Positions 1 to 10,903 are shown, counted from the first letter of the stretch. The stretch is 64,000 nucleotides of DNA from Branchiostoma floridae (GCF_000003815.2 NC_049992.1:2552207-2616206); one strand, 5' to 3'. The notes: a model not told the origin generated them from the letters alone. Translations and numbers: made by a program.

Positions 1-161
1 CTTGTTTTCCTGTGGCGTGTTGACGGCCGCCAGGTGACCCCCCAGGGCTTGGCAGTACCTCTCCGCAGCCCACCAGACAAGCGGCGAGGGAAACTTCTGG
101 TAACATCGTCCTTCAGACATCGTCCAGCCTTTCCCACAAGATGTGTAGTTCACATGATTCT
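1..161 (-). CDS. C-type lectin domain, N-terminal part (exon, cut by window edge)
   Basis: Read on the minus strand, this exon gives the opening of a C-type lectin-like domain: SCGKGW, then RCYQKF, then AAERYCQALGGHLAAVNT. The first cysteine pair, the W-x-x-A...C helix and the GGHLA motif are standard for the family. The acceptor (AG at 163-162) is preceded by a T-rich tract, and two bases complete the split codon (phase 1). The calcium- and sugar-binding motifs (EPN/QPD and WND) would lie beyond the window, so sugar specificity cannot be judged. It is the most C-terminal domain seen in the mosaic gene. Confidence 0.85.
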
Positions 162-222
162 CTACAAATAATTAGTATAAATGTTTGGTTAAGAACATAT
201 AAAAGCATGATATACATACTAG

Positions 223-257
<35 letters not shown>

Positions 258-481
258 AAAATTCAAAACTTCAAATGCATCTAAATATCTTGTCCATTTC
301 TAATATTGTCAATTACATAGCATACACTAATTAATGCGTAATATGTTTACCACCAAAGCAAAACCAAATCCAGAGCCTTATATTTCATGTACTTGATGTG
401 TACAGTTTAGCAGATTATACAACTGCCATACGGTATCAAGCCTTACGGTAGATGGATTGTGTATTTCCAATCATATTTTAC
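162..481 (-). other. Intron with an (AT)n microsatellite
   Basis: Between the C-type lectin exon and the second discoidin exon. It holds an (AT)n run at about 224-254 and otherwise AT-rich sequence with no recognised feature. Confidence 0.6.
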
Positions 482-620
482 CTTTCATAGGACACCCCAG
501 TAGTCCTACCCCCCATGTAGTCCTGCCCAGCCGTGATTCCGGTGTAAGCCTCACCACCCTGGCCGGCACTGCTATGGCCAGGTAATGCTCGTCTTTGTCA
601 GCACTACTGGTGAAGTTGTG
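482..620 (-). CDS. F5/8 type C (discoidin) domain, second exon
   Basis: C-terminal half of a discoidin domain. It reads SSADKDEHYLAIAVPARVVR and ends at the conserved closing cysteine in GVGLLGCPMK. The motif pattern 'DKD...PARxVRLxP...LLGC' is diagnostic. The acceptor AG at 622-621 is phase 0, matching the phase-0 donor of the preceding exon at 853, and the donor GT at 481-480 leaves phase 1. F5/8C domains bind phospholipid, carbohydrate or protein ligands. Confidence 0.88.
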
Positions 621-852
621 CTAAGGCATCAAAACATGTTGGCGATTAGATTTATGATTAAAACTCTACCTTTTTTACATCTGAATATTAGATATCTGTA
701 CAAATCTAAAGTATTTTTCTTCATCTGAAAGAGAAAAGTAGGTAAGAGACAAGAGCAAAATACGAATTGGCATCTCCTAGTAGGTGAAATGTTGAGTAGG
801 TTGTGAAAAGGCAAAGTCTAAAGCTTCCAGAGTGAAGTTAATGTTTATATAC

Positions 853-1136
853 CGTCCGTCCGTCCAGTTCCGTATACTCTGCCAAACAGTCGGCCCAAAC
901 CCCGTACTTCAACGAAAATGTGAGAGTCTGCGATCGGCTTAAACCGGAAACAACCACTCCGGTAAGCTGTACGGGCGCTTCCAGGGTAATCTGCAGCCAG
1001 TCATCAGGTCCCTCTACCACCCAATCTGTCAGGGTGAGCTCAAGGGTACTGTGGATGACCTGGTTTGTACCAATACCTTCTTCGATTGAAAACTTCTCTT
1101 GAAGTATGGATATTGGTAACAAACAGGCTCCCCGAC
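853..1136 (-). CDS. F5/8 type C (discoidin) domain, first exon
   Basis: N-terminal half of the discoidin domain. It opens with a cysteine (GACLLPIS) that would pair with the closing cysteine of the next exon. It contains WLQITLEAPVQLTGVVVSGL and the strand ending in SLKYGVWADCL, equivalent to the usual 'WLQVDLG...VTGVxTQG...Y.DG..W'. The acceptor is at 1138-1137 (phase 1) and the donor GT at 852-851 (phase 0). An extra cysteine (ADCL) may be free or pair elsewhere. Confidence 0.88.
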
Positions 1137-1168
1137 CTACGGGAAAATATGTTATTAATATGTTAGAA

Positions 1169-1223
<55 letters not shown>
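1169..1223. repeat. (AT)n(AG)n compound microsatellite
   Basis: An AT dinucleotide run passes directly into an AG run of about 30 bases. It lies in the intron between the first discoidin exon and the last LDLa exon. Confidence 0.95.
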
Positions 1224-1226
<3 letters not shown>

Positions 1227-1497
1227 GATTTATATGTTTACGTTCCGTAAAGTAAACATAATAATGAAGTACTGGAGCAATTGCAATTGCAAATCCATAT
1301 GTAGAAAGCCGTAATAAGACAGTACCATGTTCATTTATGGAGACTTTTATGGATGTTGTGTAATGAAATTATGAGTAAATTGATCACAGCTCTGATTTAA
1401 AATTTCATGTAAATGTACCTGTAAACTGTAGCTTTAGCTACCGTTTGCTTTTATTGAGCAATTATTTCGGTGTTCATAAAAAAAAACATCGCTTTAC

Positions 1498-1611
1498 CAA
1501 TACAGGCATCTTCGTCTGAAGCATCCACACAATCCGGTATGCCGTCACAGATGCTGTTTCTGGATACAAACCGGTTGGACCGGATACACGGAAATCGGTC
1601 TGCGTACATAG
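1498..1611 (-). CDS. LDLa module 13 (four-cysteine form)
   Basis: One symmetrical phase 1-1 exon of 38 codons. It reads RFPCIRSNRFVSRNSICDGI followed by PDCVDASDEDAC. The acidic calcium-binding end (CDGxxDCxDxSDExxC) is intact. Cysteines 1 and 3 of the usual six are absent (position 3 is phenylalanine); in the family these two pair with each other, so a whole disulfide has been lost while C2-C5 and C4-C6 remain possible. Confidence 0.85.
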
Positions 1612-1679
1612 CTGAACACAAACAAAAATACGTTTTAGTTTTTATTCCTTTTAACTCTGTGTCGTTATAGTACAGTCGG

Positions 1680-2163
1680 TTAAAGGGGCATTCCACTCCA
1701 GAAGGGGGTGGTGTTTTCCAATAGATAATGTGTCAATGAATACATAATCAGCCGAATTTTGTGGAATTCACCTTGGGATGAATTGCGCGATGTGTGTTTT
1801 GTAAAACAATAACACTCACTAAACCCATGCAGACCCTACCCATTTATTCCTTATACACATATAGACACTTTGTTTATCATGCATATGTTCGGAATAAATG
1901 AGGATCGCTAAGCACACCGAGAAGGCAAACTGCCCATAAGATACCAAAGAACATATAACAAGACGAGATTTCTTGTATTCAGCCATAGGATTAATTCAAT
2001 TAGAGGGTACTTTGGGAGTTTAGTAGAAGACTGAATGCTTTTGAGGCACGTGGAGCAACTGGGTACTTAATCGTACAATGTGAAGTAGTATGCATTTATT
2101 ACTTCCTAAAATTAATATCTATCAGAAAATAACACTGCCGTATGGAGTGGAATGCCCCTTTAA
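1680..2163. mobile_element. piggyBac-type non-autonomous element (TTAA-flanked MITE)
   Basis: The ends are perfect inverted repeats, TTAAAGGGGCATTCCACTCC at 1680 and its complement ending at 2163, each including the tetranucleotide TTAA that piggyBac elements duplicate. The 484-bp element has no coding potential and sits in the intron between LDLa modules 12 and 13. Confidence 0.88.
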
Positions 2164-2204
2164 GAATCAATAGGCATTAGTTTGTGTGTAAGACATTTAT
2201 TTAC

Positions 2205-2327
2205 CACATCTCCTCGGACGTTCGTCCGTGCCTGTCCTGCAGTCTTCTTCGCCATCACAGAACTGAGCCATATTGATTTCCTTGTATGTGTCTATGGCTA
2301 GCAACGTATCCCGACATCTGATTTGCA
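2205..2327 (-). CDS. LDLa module 12 (four-cysteine form)
   Basis: Phase 1-1 exon of 41 codons. It reads QIRCRDTLLAIDTYKEINMA, then QFCDGEEDCRTGTDERPRRC. The CDG...DC...DE...C end is present. As in module 13, cysteines 1 and 3 are both missing, so the C1-C3 disulfide is lost. The acceptor lies at 2329-2328 and the donor GT at 2204-2203. Confidence 0.8.
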
Positions 2328-2697
2328 CTGCGTCATATATAAAAAAAATGCAGGATTCAGTGAGGTCAACTTTGAATGCCTACATTAGCTTAAATGAGTG
2401 CATATGTGAGTATTTCTGTGTTCGTTGTGTGTACGGAAGGACAAGAAAAAAACTCGTAAATTTGGAAGTGTCCGTCATAGGCATTATTCACTTAAAGGAC
2501 TATATACTATATATGTTTCCTTTCTGTGTTATTCTCTTACGAAATTTAAGTCTAAGAAATTCCAGTTGAATGTCTGTTAATGATGATGTAGTCTAGTGGA
2601 ATCCCAACTAGTCTGCTTCAAAATATGCTTGTATTTGGGGGCTTAGTGCCGACTATGAAATCGTTATCATATGATGATAGTTGTAATCAACACCTAC
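2328..2697 (-). other. Intron, no recognised feature
   Basis: AT-rich intron between LDLa modules 11 and 12. I saw no inverted-repeat ends or coding signal. Confidence 0.5.
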
Positions 2698-2811
2698 TAC
2701 AGTCCTTTTCCTCTGTAAAATCCAAACAATTAGGTCGTCCATCACAGACGCTTACAGAAGAAATGCACTTGTGGGTTTCCTCACACGTGCCTCGGAAGCA
2801 CTGTACTGCCT
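2698..2811 (-). CDS. LDLa module 11
   Basis: Phase 1-1 exon of 38 codons with all six cysteines: AVQCFRGTCEETHKC, then SVCDGRPNCLDFTEEKDC. The acidic end is variant (DFTEEKDC instead of DxSDExxC), so calcium binding may be weaker. The acceptor is at 2813-2812 and the donor GTAGGT at 2697. Confidence 0.85.
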
Positions 2812-3413
2812 CTAAAGACAAGATGTTTGTTTTTATTGTTTTATTGATTCGCACAACAAAAATACTATCATCATATGATAACGATAAACAGTAGATGATA
2901 CAGGTGCAAGGAAAGCTTACATAGCTTAAGTTATCCCCTACTCCTATAATGATTATCATCGATAAATAATAAATCGATAAAATAGTAAACGATACAATAA
3001 GGATAAGAATGGTATACATTGATGATAAATGATATTACATAGGATATGATAACTATGCAATAAAGATAATCCAATAATCAATGGCATAATCTAATATAAT
3101 CTAAGATTGGCCTTTCCTTGTCTTTGAGGAAGGGAATGACAGTGTTTACATAGTCTGCGTATTTTTTTCTCAGCCGATAGAACAAATCGCATACGCCGTA
3201 GTTAACGTAGTGCTATAATAGCATAAGTCAAAACGCTTTTGCAAACTAATACTAGATCTCATCAATGTGTTTAGATCAATGTACGGCCACGGTAGACGTA
3301 ATTCCTAGTAGCCTAGTAAGCCGGACATTAAGCATACATGTGAATCATTGTTGTAATCCTATATCCTAATACCTTATCTATTGCTGTTACATAAGTATAA
3401 GAGGAAAAGTTAC
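2812..3413 (-). other. Intron with AT-rich low-complexity sequence
   Basis: The stretch 2870-3110 is rich in short ATGATAA/ATCGATAA-like repeats. No mobile-element ends or exon were recognised. Confidence 0.5.
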
Positions 3414-3593
3414 CACAGCCTTGCTCGTCCTCCCAGTTACCGCAGTCGAACTCATTTCTATCATTACAGAAGTAGAAGCTTGAAGTGCACTCCCCTGTGC
3501 TGCAGACATAGTCATCAAAATCTAATTCTTTGGGGTCCTGGAACCATGTTTGGATAGCTGATCTAAGGGCTTTCCAAATTCCCGAACAGTTAC
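3414..3593 (-). CDS. LDLa module 10 (long C1-C2 loop)
   Basis: Phase 1-1 exon of 60 codons. The six cysteines are in NCSG, YVCSTGEC, FYFCNDRNEFDC and DEQGC. About 30 residues separate cysteines 1 and 2, far more than the usual 6-8. The CDG turn is replaced by CNDRNEFDC, so the calcium site is altered. Confidence 0.82.
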
Positions 3594-3959
3594 CTGTCAT
3601 AAACATATTTTAAAATCATATATGTGTTACAGATATAGTTGTGAGAATATCCTTCCTGGTATGGGTAAATTGCAAGGAATCTCAGCGCCTCCCATACCAC
3701 GGTGCAGTCATCTGTCATTTGAAATCATACATGTAAATTATAGTTACATTGTTCTAACATGAAGACTTTTAACAATACATTGGCATCCGTAATGGTAATG
3801 ATATCTCTATGATATAGATTAGATAAACATAAAGCGCATTTCATTTGGTAAAGCAAGCCACATGTCACGTCCCCATATCACAAGCATAGTTTTACCATGT
3901 ATAGTGCAATAAATATGGAAAACACTACGAATTTGTGAATAGAAAATAATTTTTTTTAC

Positions 3960-4100
3960 CACAACCCATTTCATCATCAGGGGGAACAAAGCCAGAAGAG
4001 GTATAGGTACAGTCAGGAACGCCATCGCAAACTTGGTCCTGCCCAATGCATATTTTCAGCCAGTAACAATAAACCCAGCCAATAGACTTGCAATACTCTT
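3960..4100 (-). CDS. LDLa module 9
   Basis: Phase 1-1 exon of 47 codons with six cysteines: EEYCKSIGWVYCYWLKIC, then QDQVCDGVPDC, then DDEMGC. An insert (TYTSSGFVP) lengthens the loop between cysteine 5 and the acidic DDE. Confidence 0.85.
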
Positions 4101-5086
4101 CTGTGATGTGAAAGAACATTGCGATGATTATTATGCACAAATCGATGGAAAGAGCAAAAAGTCATACGCCACGATGCAATGCAATGTACTGAACACGTAT
4201 ACGGAGAATTTAAATACATTTGAACGTAATGCAGGGGATTGTAGCCACTAATAATGGCTAATTTGTTAACCTTAACCGCAATTCTAGACTATGACCTCAT
4301 CTCTTCGCCAAATGATGGTAACTTTTTCGATTGACGTATTATGAATAGCTCCCATCAGTAATACTAACAAGTTCCTTTTTTGCATAAAATGTCTTAGTTG
4401 ATCAGCTTATCTACCAGAATAACGTAAGTTGTTAAAAGGATGAAAGGCTTATGTTAGGAAAAAGGCTTTGTAGCATTTCCTACTGAGTTATGTACATGGG
4501 GCCCTGATATGTACTTATTGTAACATTTCCTCCTATTCATGTCAATTAGGCCCTGATTGTAATGAAAAAGCATTTCATTATGTAAATCAGCATCTAAGGT
4601 ACCTAATGTTAAAACCAGCGAGTATCAACCAACCCCTGCTACAGATAAGCTCCTCCAAAGTTTACAACAAAAACACCCAAACAGGCCACCAGGGGCCCAT
4701 CGACGCTCGACACTTTCAGTATCTCTCAGAATTTAGAGCTCTGCTGCATTACCGTAAATAGCAGCTATGAGGCGTATACTCAAATTTGACCTTTACTTTC
4801 CCGATCGAGCCCTGCCCACCTACCAAGTATCATGAAAATCTACCCCCAGCTTCACAGAACGTCTTGAGTTAAGCTACGGACAAACATATATAAATACAAG
4901 GTCCACTGTAGCACCGTAGGAGGCCGCTACGATCGCGCGTCATACTCATTTTCAGACTTGACCTGACCTTCTACCAAATATCCACAGATCTCTCCTGTAT
5001 GTGTTGTCTGGGGGGATTAATGACTTGAATCAAAGAATGATCTAATCATATTCGTTTTCTCTATATTCTATAGATGAAAAATGTAC
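4101..5086 (-). repeat. Intron containing a dispersed repeat fragment (about 4600-5010)
   Basis: The segment from about 4600 to 5010 contains phrases shared with 7640-8775, 15165-15362 and 36040-36800, such as 'cctaccaaatatcat...agttatgc'. It is a fragment of a locally common dispersed family of unknown class. The rest of this intron shows nothing recognisable. Confidence 0.6.
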
Positions 5087-5263
5087 CGCAGTTTGCTTCG
5101 TCATCAGAGCATGACTTTGTGTTGAATTTCTCAGCATTGTGCCTGGTGTTCATCCGACCTGGTTTACATGTATGAACGCCATCGCAAATATCCTCGGGGA
5201 AGTAGCATGTTGTAAGCTGGTCGCACTGGCACCTAGATCCTCCAATAGAGTCGCAGTGTGCAT
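5087..5263 (-). CDS. LDLa module 8 (eight-cysteine form)
   Basis: Phase 1-1 exon of 59 codons: DAHCDSIGGSRCQCDQLTTC, then EDICDGVHTC, then a long insert ending in KSCSDDEANC. Eight cysteines are present. The two extra ones (QC in the second group and SC before SDDE) are placed so that they could form an additional disulfide. The insert between cysteine 5 and the acidic tail is about 20 residues. Confidence 0.82.
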
Positions 5264-5453
5264 CTGGTTTTGAAGGCAATTCACAAGAAAAATGAAAATC
5301 CACGAGAAACTTATCTATAGTCGAAGTCCGACCAGCAATAGCCTATAGTTACAAAAGGCACTCTTTATCATGTTACGAACACAGCATTTTTTCACCACAG
5401 ACAAAAAGACTCACATAGGCTGAAAGTAACGGTATTTATTTCTAAGATTTTTA

Positions 5454-5456
<3 letters not shown>

Positions 5457-5484
<28 letters not shown>
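5457..5484. repeat. (TATG)n microsatellite
   Basis: Seven tandem copies of the tetranucleotide TATG. Confidence 0.95.
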
Positions 5485-5680
5485 GCTTTATTAACCGTAT
5501 CAGGTCTTAAAAGAGTTTTTTTGGTTGCATATCATAATATACAGCATATTGAAGCTTACACCGAAGGGCTGTTATACTGGCTATATTTAGATACTGATAC
5601 AGATACAGATGTAGAATATCTTTTCTATATGTATATTCAATGCTGAACGTCGATCTTTCGAAACCTTTGGAAGTATGATA

Positions 5681-6186
5681 TAGCCAAAACCTGCTCAATA
5701 CGACCCCTCGTCGTTTTGGACAGGTGGTCGGTTTAAAGAGTATCAACTCACAACATGTCCAAGGCATAGTAAAAATGGTTTCCGATTTTCGTACAGCAAA
5801 ATTTGCTCCCTTCAATACGTAGACTCATTAGCCCCATTTACCCCATAAGACCCCCCAATTACCCCATAAGACCCACCAACGTGCATTCACCGCGATCTTT
5901 ATTTTGAACATAACATCATATGGAAGTCAAAATCCGACACAAACTGGCCGATTTTGGCACAAAATTATGCTAGTTATCCTCGACAATCGATGACACCTCA
6001 TATGACGTTGTCGTTATTGGCAGTGATTTGGTTCTGTGCGGCCCCAATTGTTGGCGGTGGCCAGGTGGTCGTCTTGAAAAGGTCGCTAAATGCTTACGTC
6101 AATGGGGACATTTTTTGGAGGAAAAGCGGTCGTAATGACAAGCTGATGGGCTTGAAGAGCTGGTCGCTTGGGCAGGTTTGACTGTA
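5681..6186. mobile_element. TA-flanked MITE (Tc1/mariner-like ends)
   Basis: The right end reads outward as CAGTCAAACCTGCCCAAGCG; the left end (gccaaaacctgctcaatacg) is an imperfect match. Both are bordered by TA. The interior has short AT/GC-mixed sequence with an accidental reading frame of 75 codons and no domain. It is intronic, between LDLa modules 7 and 8. Confidence 0.65.
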
Positions 6187-6325
6187 TATGTTTTATCAAA
6201 TTGTGATATTTGATTTGTCTATATAATAACGTAAAAGACTTCACCAAAATGCAAGGTGGAAGTTAAAACCATCGTCAGCAATACAACAAACCTTATAGCA
6301 TCTAAATGCTACAAACGATACTAAC

Positions 6326-6451
6326 CACAGTGTTTTTCGTCCTCTCCATTTGCACATTGTTGGATAGTATCACAAACAAAGTCCATGGGTAAACAGGTGT
6401 TTTCTCCGGGGCATTTCCACGGGCGCCATCCGTCGCATGGATATTTCAATC
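6326..6451 (-). CDS. LDLa module 7
   Basis: Phase 1-1 exon of 42 codons. It reads YPCDGWRPWKCPGENTC, then DFVCDTIQQCANGEDEKHC. All six cysteines and the acidic GEDExxC are present, although CDG has become CDT. The acceptor TTTTGTAG is at 6453-6452 and the donor GTTAGT at 6325. Confidence 0.85.
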
Positions 6452-6873
6452 CTACAAAATTAAGATCATGTACACCTCGTTTCTATACCCGATAAATCTA
6501 TCAGCCAAAGGATTACGATACATTTTTTCAGGTTTAAGCAAATATGTGATGACAGAATACGTTAAATATTATGTAGAAAATAATCGCTACTTGTTTTATA
6601 TGTGCACATATCAACGCTAGTTCACCTTTATCGGCGGGGTAACCCATTCCTTTTAAAAACAAGGTTTTTAGGGATATCAAGTTAACGGACGGTGGCTTTA
6701 AAATGCAACATTTTCAAAATGTTGTAATTGGAAATCACCGTCCGTCGACTTTCTATTCCTAAATATTGTATGTTTTAGATACAACGGATATAGATATGTC
6801 CGTAAATAAAGATGTACTACCGTTATACATAATACAAATAAATGTCATGCAAGCTCTCGAGTTAGTAACGAAC
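6452..6873 (-). other. Intron with a 59-nt hairpin repeat (6686-6744)
   Basis: A short inverted repeat with arms starting cggacggtgg and ending caccgtccg lies at 6686-6744, directly after a TTAA. It could be a very small MITE remnant. Nothing else was recognised. Confidence 0.5.
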
Positions 6874-7059
6874 CTTGGGCACAGTTGGTTTCATCGTCAA
6901 TGCCGGGTAGTTCCATATTGTCGATTACTCCATCACATACACGATCGAGTGGAAAGCATCCAAATGCCGCGACGAACAATTCGTCATAAGACTGCAGGTA
7001 ATCCAAAGTCCAATGATGTAGCTGAATCATACTAGGTATGCCAATATCTCCACAGTGGT
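6874..7059 (-). CDS. LDLa module 6 (four-cysteine form, C2-C5 lost)
   Basis: Phase 1-1 exon of 62 codons. Cysteines lie in HCGDIG, FGCFPLDRVCDGVIDN and DDETNCA. Cysteines 2 and 5, which pair with each other in LDLa modules, are both absent (position 5 is asparagine), leaving C1-C3 and C4-C6. The C1-to-next-cysteine spacing is long, about 30 residues. Confidence 0.8.
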
Positions 7060-7265
7060 CTAGTAAAAAAAAAGAAGAAAAACAGGATGAAATAAATTCA
7101 ATACTAAAGCATAGAAAATTAAACGTATACGAAAACTTAATGGGAATGTAAGCTTAAGAACAATGTTTTTTCTAAACACGGAAGTTTTTAGCCTGAAACA
7201 ACAATAAGCTTATATTGTATGTGTACAACTTATATATACAAGGCCCGTGATCATCGAAGCGTTAC

Positions 7266-7397
7266 CACAGCCGATCTCATCCGAGAAGTCCCTGCAGTCC
7301 GCGAAACCGTCACATCTCTCCTGCCGACTGATGCACCTTCCGAAAGGAGGAAGAGAGGATCTACAGGGCCAGTACCCGATAGACTCACACAGGGCAC
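7266..7397 (-). CDS. LDLa module 5
   Basis: Phase 1-1 exon of 44 codons, a canonical six-cysteine module: ALCESIGYWPCRSS, then GRCISRQERCDGFADCRDF, then SDEIGC. The calcium-site residues D, D and E are conserved. Confidence 0.9.
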
Positions 7398-7639
7398 CTA
7401 TAGTTTGCAGGTAGAAAAAAAAATCAAGATAAAACTGTAAACTAGAGTTCCACGAACACATACCTTTGCCAAATAAACCAGGTTTGTTATGTAGAATGAT
7501 GTCTGTAGACATAAATGTGTTACTCATTACATTTTATTTTATATGCCCGAAGTTGGTTCATAACATTTCGCCATTGCTTATACAAATTAGATCCCTATTT
7601 ACATAATGATATTAAATTGCATTAAGCATCACTTAAGCT

Positions 7640-8775
7640 ATCAGCATACCAAAAATCATGATGATCCTTTCATCCCTTCTTGACTTATTCTCTTTCAAAG
7701 TAGGAAACCAAACCGGCCCCTGCAGTTCAAGAAAAGACGTTACCGCACCCAAACATACACCTCTTACTCTCTGCCATCTTTCTCAGTTCCATATGTGTCA
7801 AGTTTGAAAGTCCTATCACGGAATGCATTGGATTCATCAACTTTCCGCATTATGCAAATTATCTGTTAATTTATATAACTAGTATCTCATTATGTAAGTT
7901 TTACTTAGGATATCTACATACCAAAAATCATGACGATCCGTCAACATGTCCATAGTTTGCCATTAATTATGCAAATGAGATAATCATCTGCATAATTAAT
8001 ATGTATAGATATTTCTTTCTTTCTCGGCTACAAATGTGACAAGTTTGAAAGTCCTATAAAGGAATGCAGTGGATTAACAAACTTTCCTCATTAATTATGC
8101 AAATTAGCTGTAGATTTGCATAATTAGAATTCCATCATGTAAGTCTTCCCTTTGGCTATCTACATACCAAAAATCATGACGATCCGTCAACATGTTTATA
8201 TTTTCTCATTAATTATGCAAATGAGGTCGTCATTTGCATAATCAACATGCATTGATATTTCTCTCTTTCTCATCTATATATGTGACAAGCTTGAAAGTCC
8301 TATCATGAAATGCAGTGGATTCCTAATTTGCATAATTAGTATTCCATAATGTACGTTGTTACTTGGGCTATCTACATACCAAAATTCGTGATGATCCATC
8401 AACACGTTCTCGAGTTATTCTCGTCCAAAGTTTGAAAGGAAATCGGCGACTGCAATTCCAAACAAGCCGCTAGGGGGTCCAAACTTATAGTACTTACTTT
8501 CTGCCCCAAAAGGGACTCAAAAATCATAACCACAGCATGTCCAGAACACGAGATATCAAAAATTGAGGTTCTGCTGCAGTACCCTAGCAAGCCGCTAATG
8601 GGCCCATTATCGAACTTGACCTTCATTTTCCCGACCCCTATCCACCTACCAAATATCATCGGGATCCATTCAAGGCTTCTCGAGTTATGCTGTTAACACA
8701 GACTCACACAGACAGACAGACAGAATCACAAGCCTAAAACATAACCTTAGCCATTCTGGCAAACGTAATAAAGAC
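7640..8775. repeat. Dispersed repeat with internal tandem subunits
   Basis: An internal subunit of about 240-265 bp is repeated; the phrase 'ccaaaaatcatgacgatcc' recurs with spacing about 240 at 7922 and 8167, with a looser copy near 7650. The right part (8430-8760) is the module also present at 4600-5010, 15165-15362 and 36040-36800, ending in a CAGACAGA tract and 'aaacgtaataaa'. No coding potential or clear terminal inverted repeat was seen. Confidence 0.7.
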
Positions 8776-8881
8776 GTATTGTCTAATGTGCACTGTTTTT
8801 TTGATACCATGAGAAGTACCATGATCTGTTCAAACTATCTGAACGCAGAGAAACGTACTGTAATGTGAAGATAAATATTAC

Positions 8882-9025
8882 CACTGTTACAGTTTTCTTC
8901 GTCCGAGCCGTCCTCACAGTTGGAAACGCCATCACACAGAAACTCTGCTTTGATACAACCTGGGGCACCACGGCACTTCCAGAAGGCGGTGTCACCGAAC
9001 AAACCGTGAAGGGAGCAGAATTCGT
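8882..9025 (-). CDS. LDLa module 4
   Basis: Phase 1-1 exon of 48 codons, canonical six-cysteine module: DEFCSLHG, FWKCRGAPGC, FLCDGVSNCEDGSDEENC. The acidic calcium-binding motif is intact. The donor GTAATA follows AGTG at 8882. Confidence 0.9.
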
Positions 9026-9225
9026 CTTTCAAAAGTAAATGTTATCAAAGCCATCAAACGTGAGATAATAATTTAGACAATAATGTTATTACATATAAAA
9101 TTTAATTTTCTGACTTTTATAATGAATTTGTGCACAGTTTACCATACGAAAAATTACAGCAATCCAGGTGTTCTACTTGATTTAAGAACATGTACCTTAG
9201 TTTCTACATAACACATTCTGGAAGC

Positions 9226-10145
9226 AGAGGCGGCGGCAGGAAATTTCGTCTGGGGGGGCGAACTTTTACTAATAGAATTTTGCGGCTCACGCTTACGTAG
9301 CGCCGAAGGCGCTACCCGTCGCGCCGTAGGCGCGACCACGCTAGGGGGGTCCGGGGGCATGCTCCCCCGGGAAAATTTGAAATCTAGACCCTCTAAAACG
9401 GCATTTCCTGCGTTTTGACGGGCAAATTTTGCTGTCAGACTAAGGAAAGTTTGATGGCAATTCTGTTAGAAAGACACATGGTTTTAGCGAGGGCGATGGC
9501 CCCAAAATATTTTCACGATTTCGAGTGCAGAAGGTGCGAGCTGTCGCAAGGTTGGTTGGTCTTGGGAAATTTCGAAATCTGCACCCTCTGAAACGACATT
9601 TTCTGTATTTTGAGGGGAAAATTTTGCTGGCAGACTATGCTAAATCTTATGACATTTCTGTCAAAGAAAAAGATGTTTGAGGGCGATGACCTAAGCTACC
9701 ACGCACAAATTTTCACCATGTCGTTGTGAGCGCCGGAGGCGAAAGTCATCGCTTGGGAGGTCCGGAGAAAATTTTAAAATCTTGACCGTCATTTCCTACA
9801 TTTTAGTGGCCTTTCTGCTTGTAAACTAAGCTAAGTACGATAGTGCAATTTCTATTGGTTTAAAAGATTTTTCAGAGCAACGCTACAGCAAAATATTGTC
9901 CTGCGCCAAAGACGCAGCCGTCACAAGGGAGGTCTGGCGAAATTTTGAAATCGGGACTCTCTGAAACGCCATTTCTTGCATTTTCAGGGGTAAATTTTGC
10001 CGTTAGACTAGCTTGATTTTATGAAATTTCCATCATCAAAAAAATACACAAGGCTTCAGCTTGATTTTTTGGGGGGGCGACGCCCCCCCAACATATTTTC
10101 CGGGGGGGCAGCCGCCCCCCCTGCCCCCCCGGTGCCGCCGCCACT
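9226..10145. mobile_element. GC-rich non-autonomous DNA element with four internal ~190-bp repeats
   Basis: Left end agaggcggcggcagg and right end cggtgccgccgccact are imperfect inverted repeats. Both are bordered by ggaagc (9220-9225 and 10147-10152), a probable target duplication. Inside, a unit beginning near 9371, 9565, 9766 and 9938 recurs ('gaaatct...accctctgaaacg.catttcctgcattttgaggg'). No protein is encoded. Confidence 0.75.
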
Positions 10146-10235
10146 GGGAAGCCACTATGATCTATCACGACGGCCCTAGTCGTACAAAAGAAATATACAG
10201 ACTTCTGAAGAAAAAGTAACAGGTAAAGTTCTCAC

Positions 10236-10379
10236 CGCATTTGATCTCGTCCGAGCCGTCCAAACAGTCACTCTTGCCATCGCAAACTTCCGTGATCTTC
10301 ACGCAGCCTCTCAAATCACGGCACTGGACAATGTCTCGCAGAAGAAAAGATTGTGCGTAAAGGTAGCTGGTGCAGCTGT
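10236..10379 (-). CDS. LDLa module 3
   Basis: Phase 1-1 exon of 48 codons, canonical module: DSCTSYLY, DIVQCRDLRGC, TEVCDGKSDCLDGSDEIKC. This is the closest match to the LDLa consensus in the window, with an intact calcium site. Confidence 0.92.
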
Positions 10380-10480
10380 CTGCAAAGTTGATGTACACAA
10401 TTTAGAAGTGACACTCTTTCTCTGCAGTTGAGTTTATGTATGTGTGTGTTTGGCATAGTCTGGATAGCCTGACTAACAGC

Positions 10481-10492
10481 GTGTGTGTGTAT

Positions 10493-10555
<63 letters not shown>

Positions 10556-10579
10556 AGTGTGTACATGTGTGTGTGTATA
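10481..10579. repeat. (GT)n microsatellite
   Basis: A GT dinucleotide run of about 100 bp with few interruptions, in the intron just upstream of LDLa module 3. Confidence 0.95.
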
Positions 10580-10903
10580 AGTCACATATGCTGAGGAAGA
10601 AGGTGAGTTGGATAGAATGAGACATCTAATTGAGGTTGTGAGTCAAACCCCGGGGATGAAAACAAATAGCCAGCGGTCGTTCAATTAATAAAATTCCGCG
10701 GAAAAAGTAATATTATGACTATTTAAAACAGTCATAAACCTGCAAAAAATCAAGACATGACCGTTCAGGACAGGAAGTGGCGAACGGATCCGTAAGTTTG
10801 ATATTTTCCGGTTCCCTCAATTGAACCGAAGACCATGATATCTGACAGTGGTCTATCTTTCACATGATGGTTTCTATGAATATCGTGTAAAAAAGAACCA
10901 TAC

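Noticed and set aside
5954..6181. 75-codon plus-strand frame with a hydrophobic stretch as a small membrane protein
   Set aside because: It lies entirely inside the TA-flanked MITE at 5681-6186.
10316..10585. His/Thr-rich frame
   Set aside because: It is translation of the (GT)n microsatellite.
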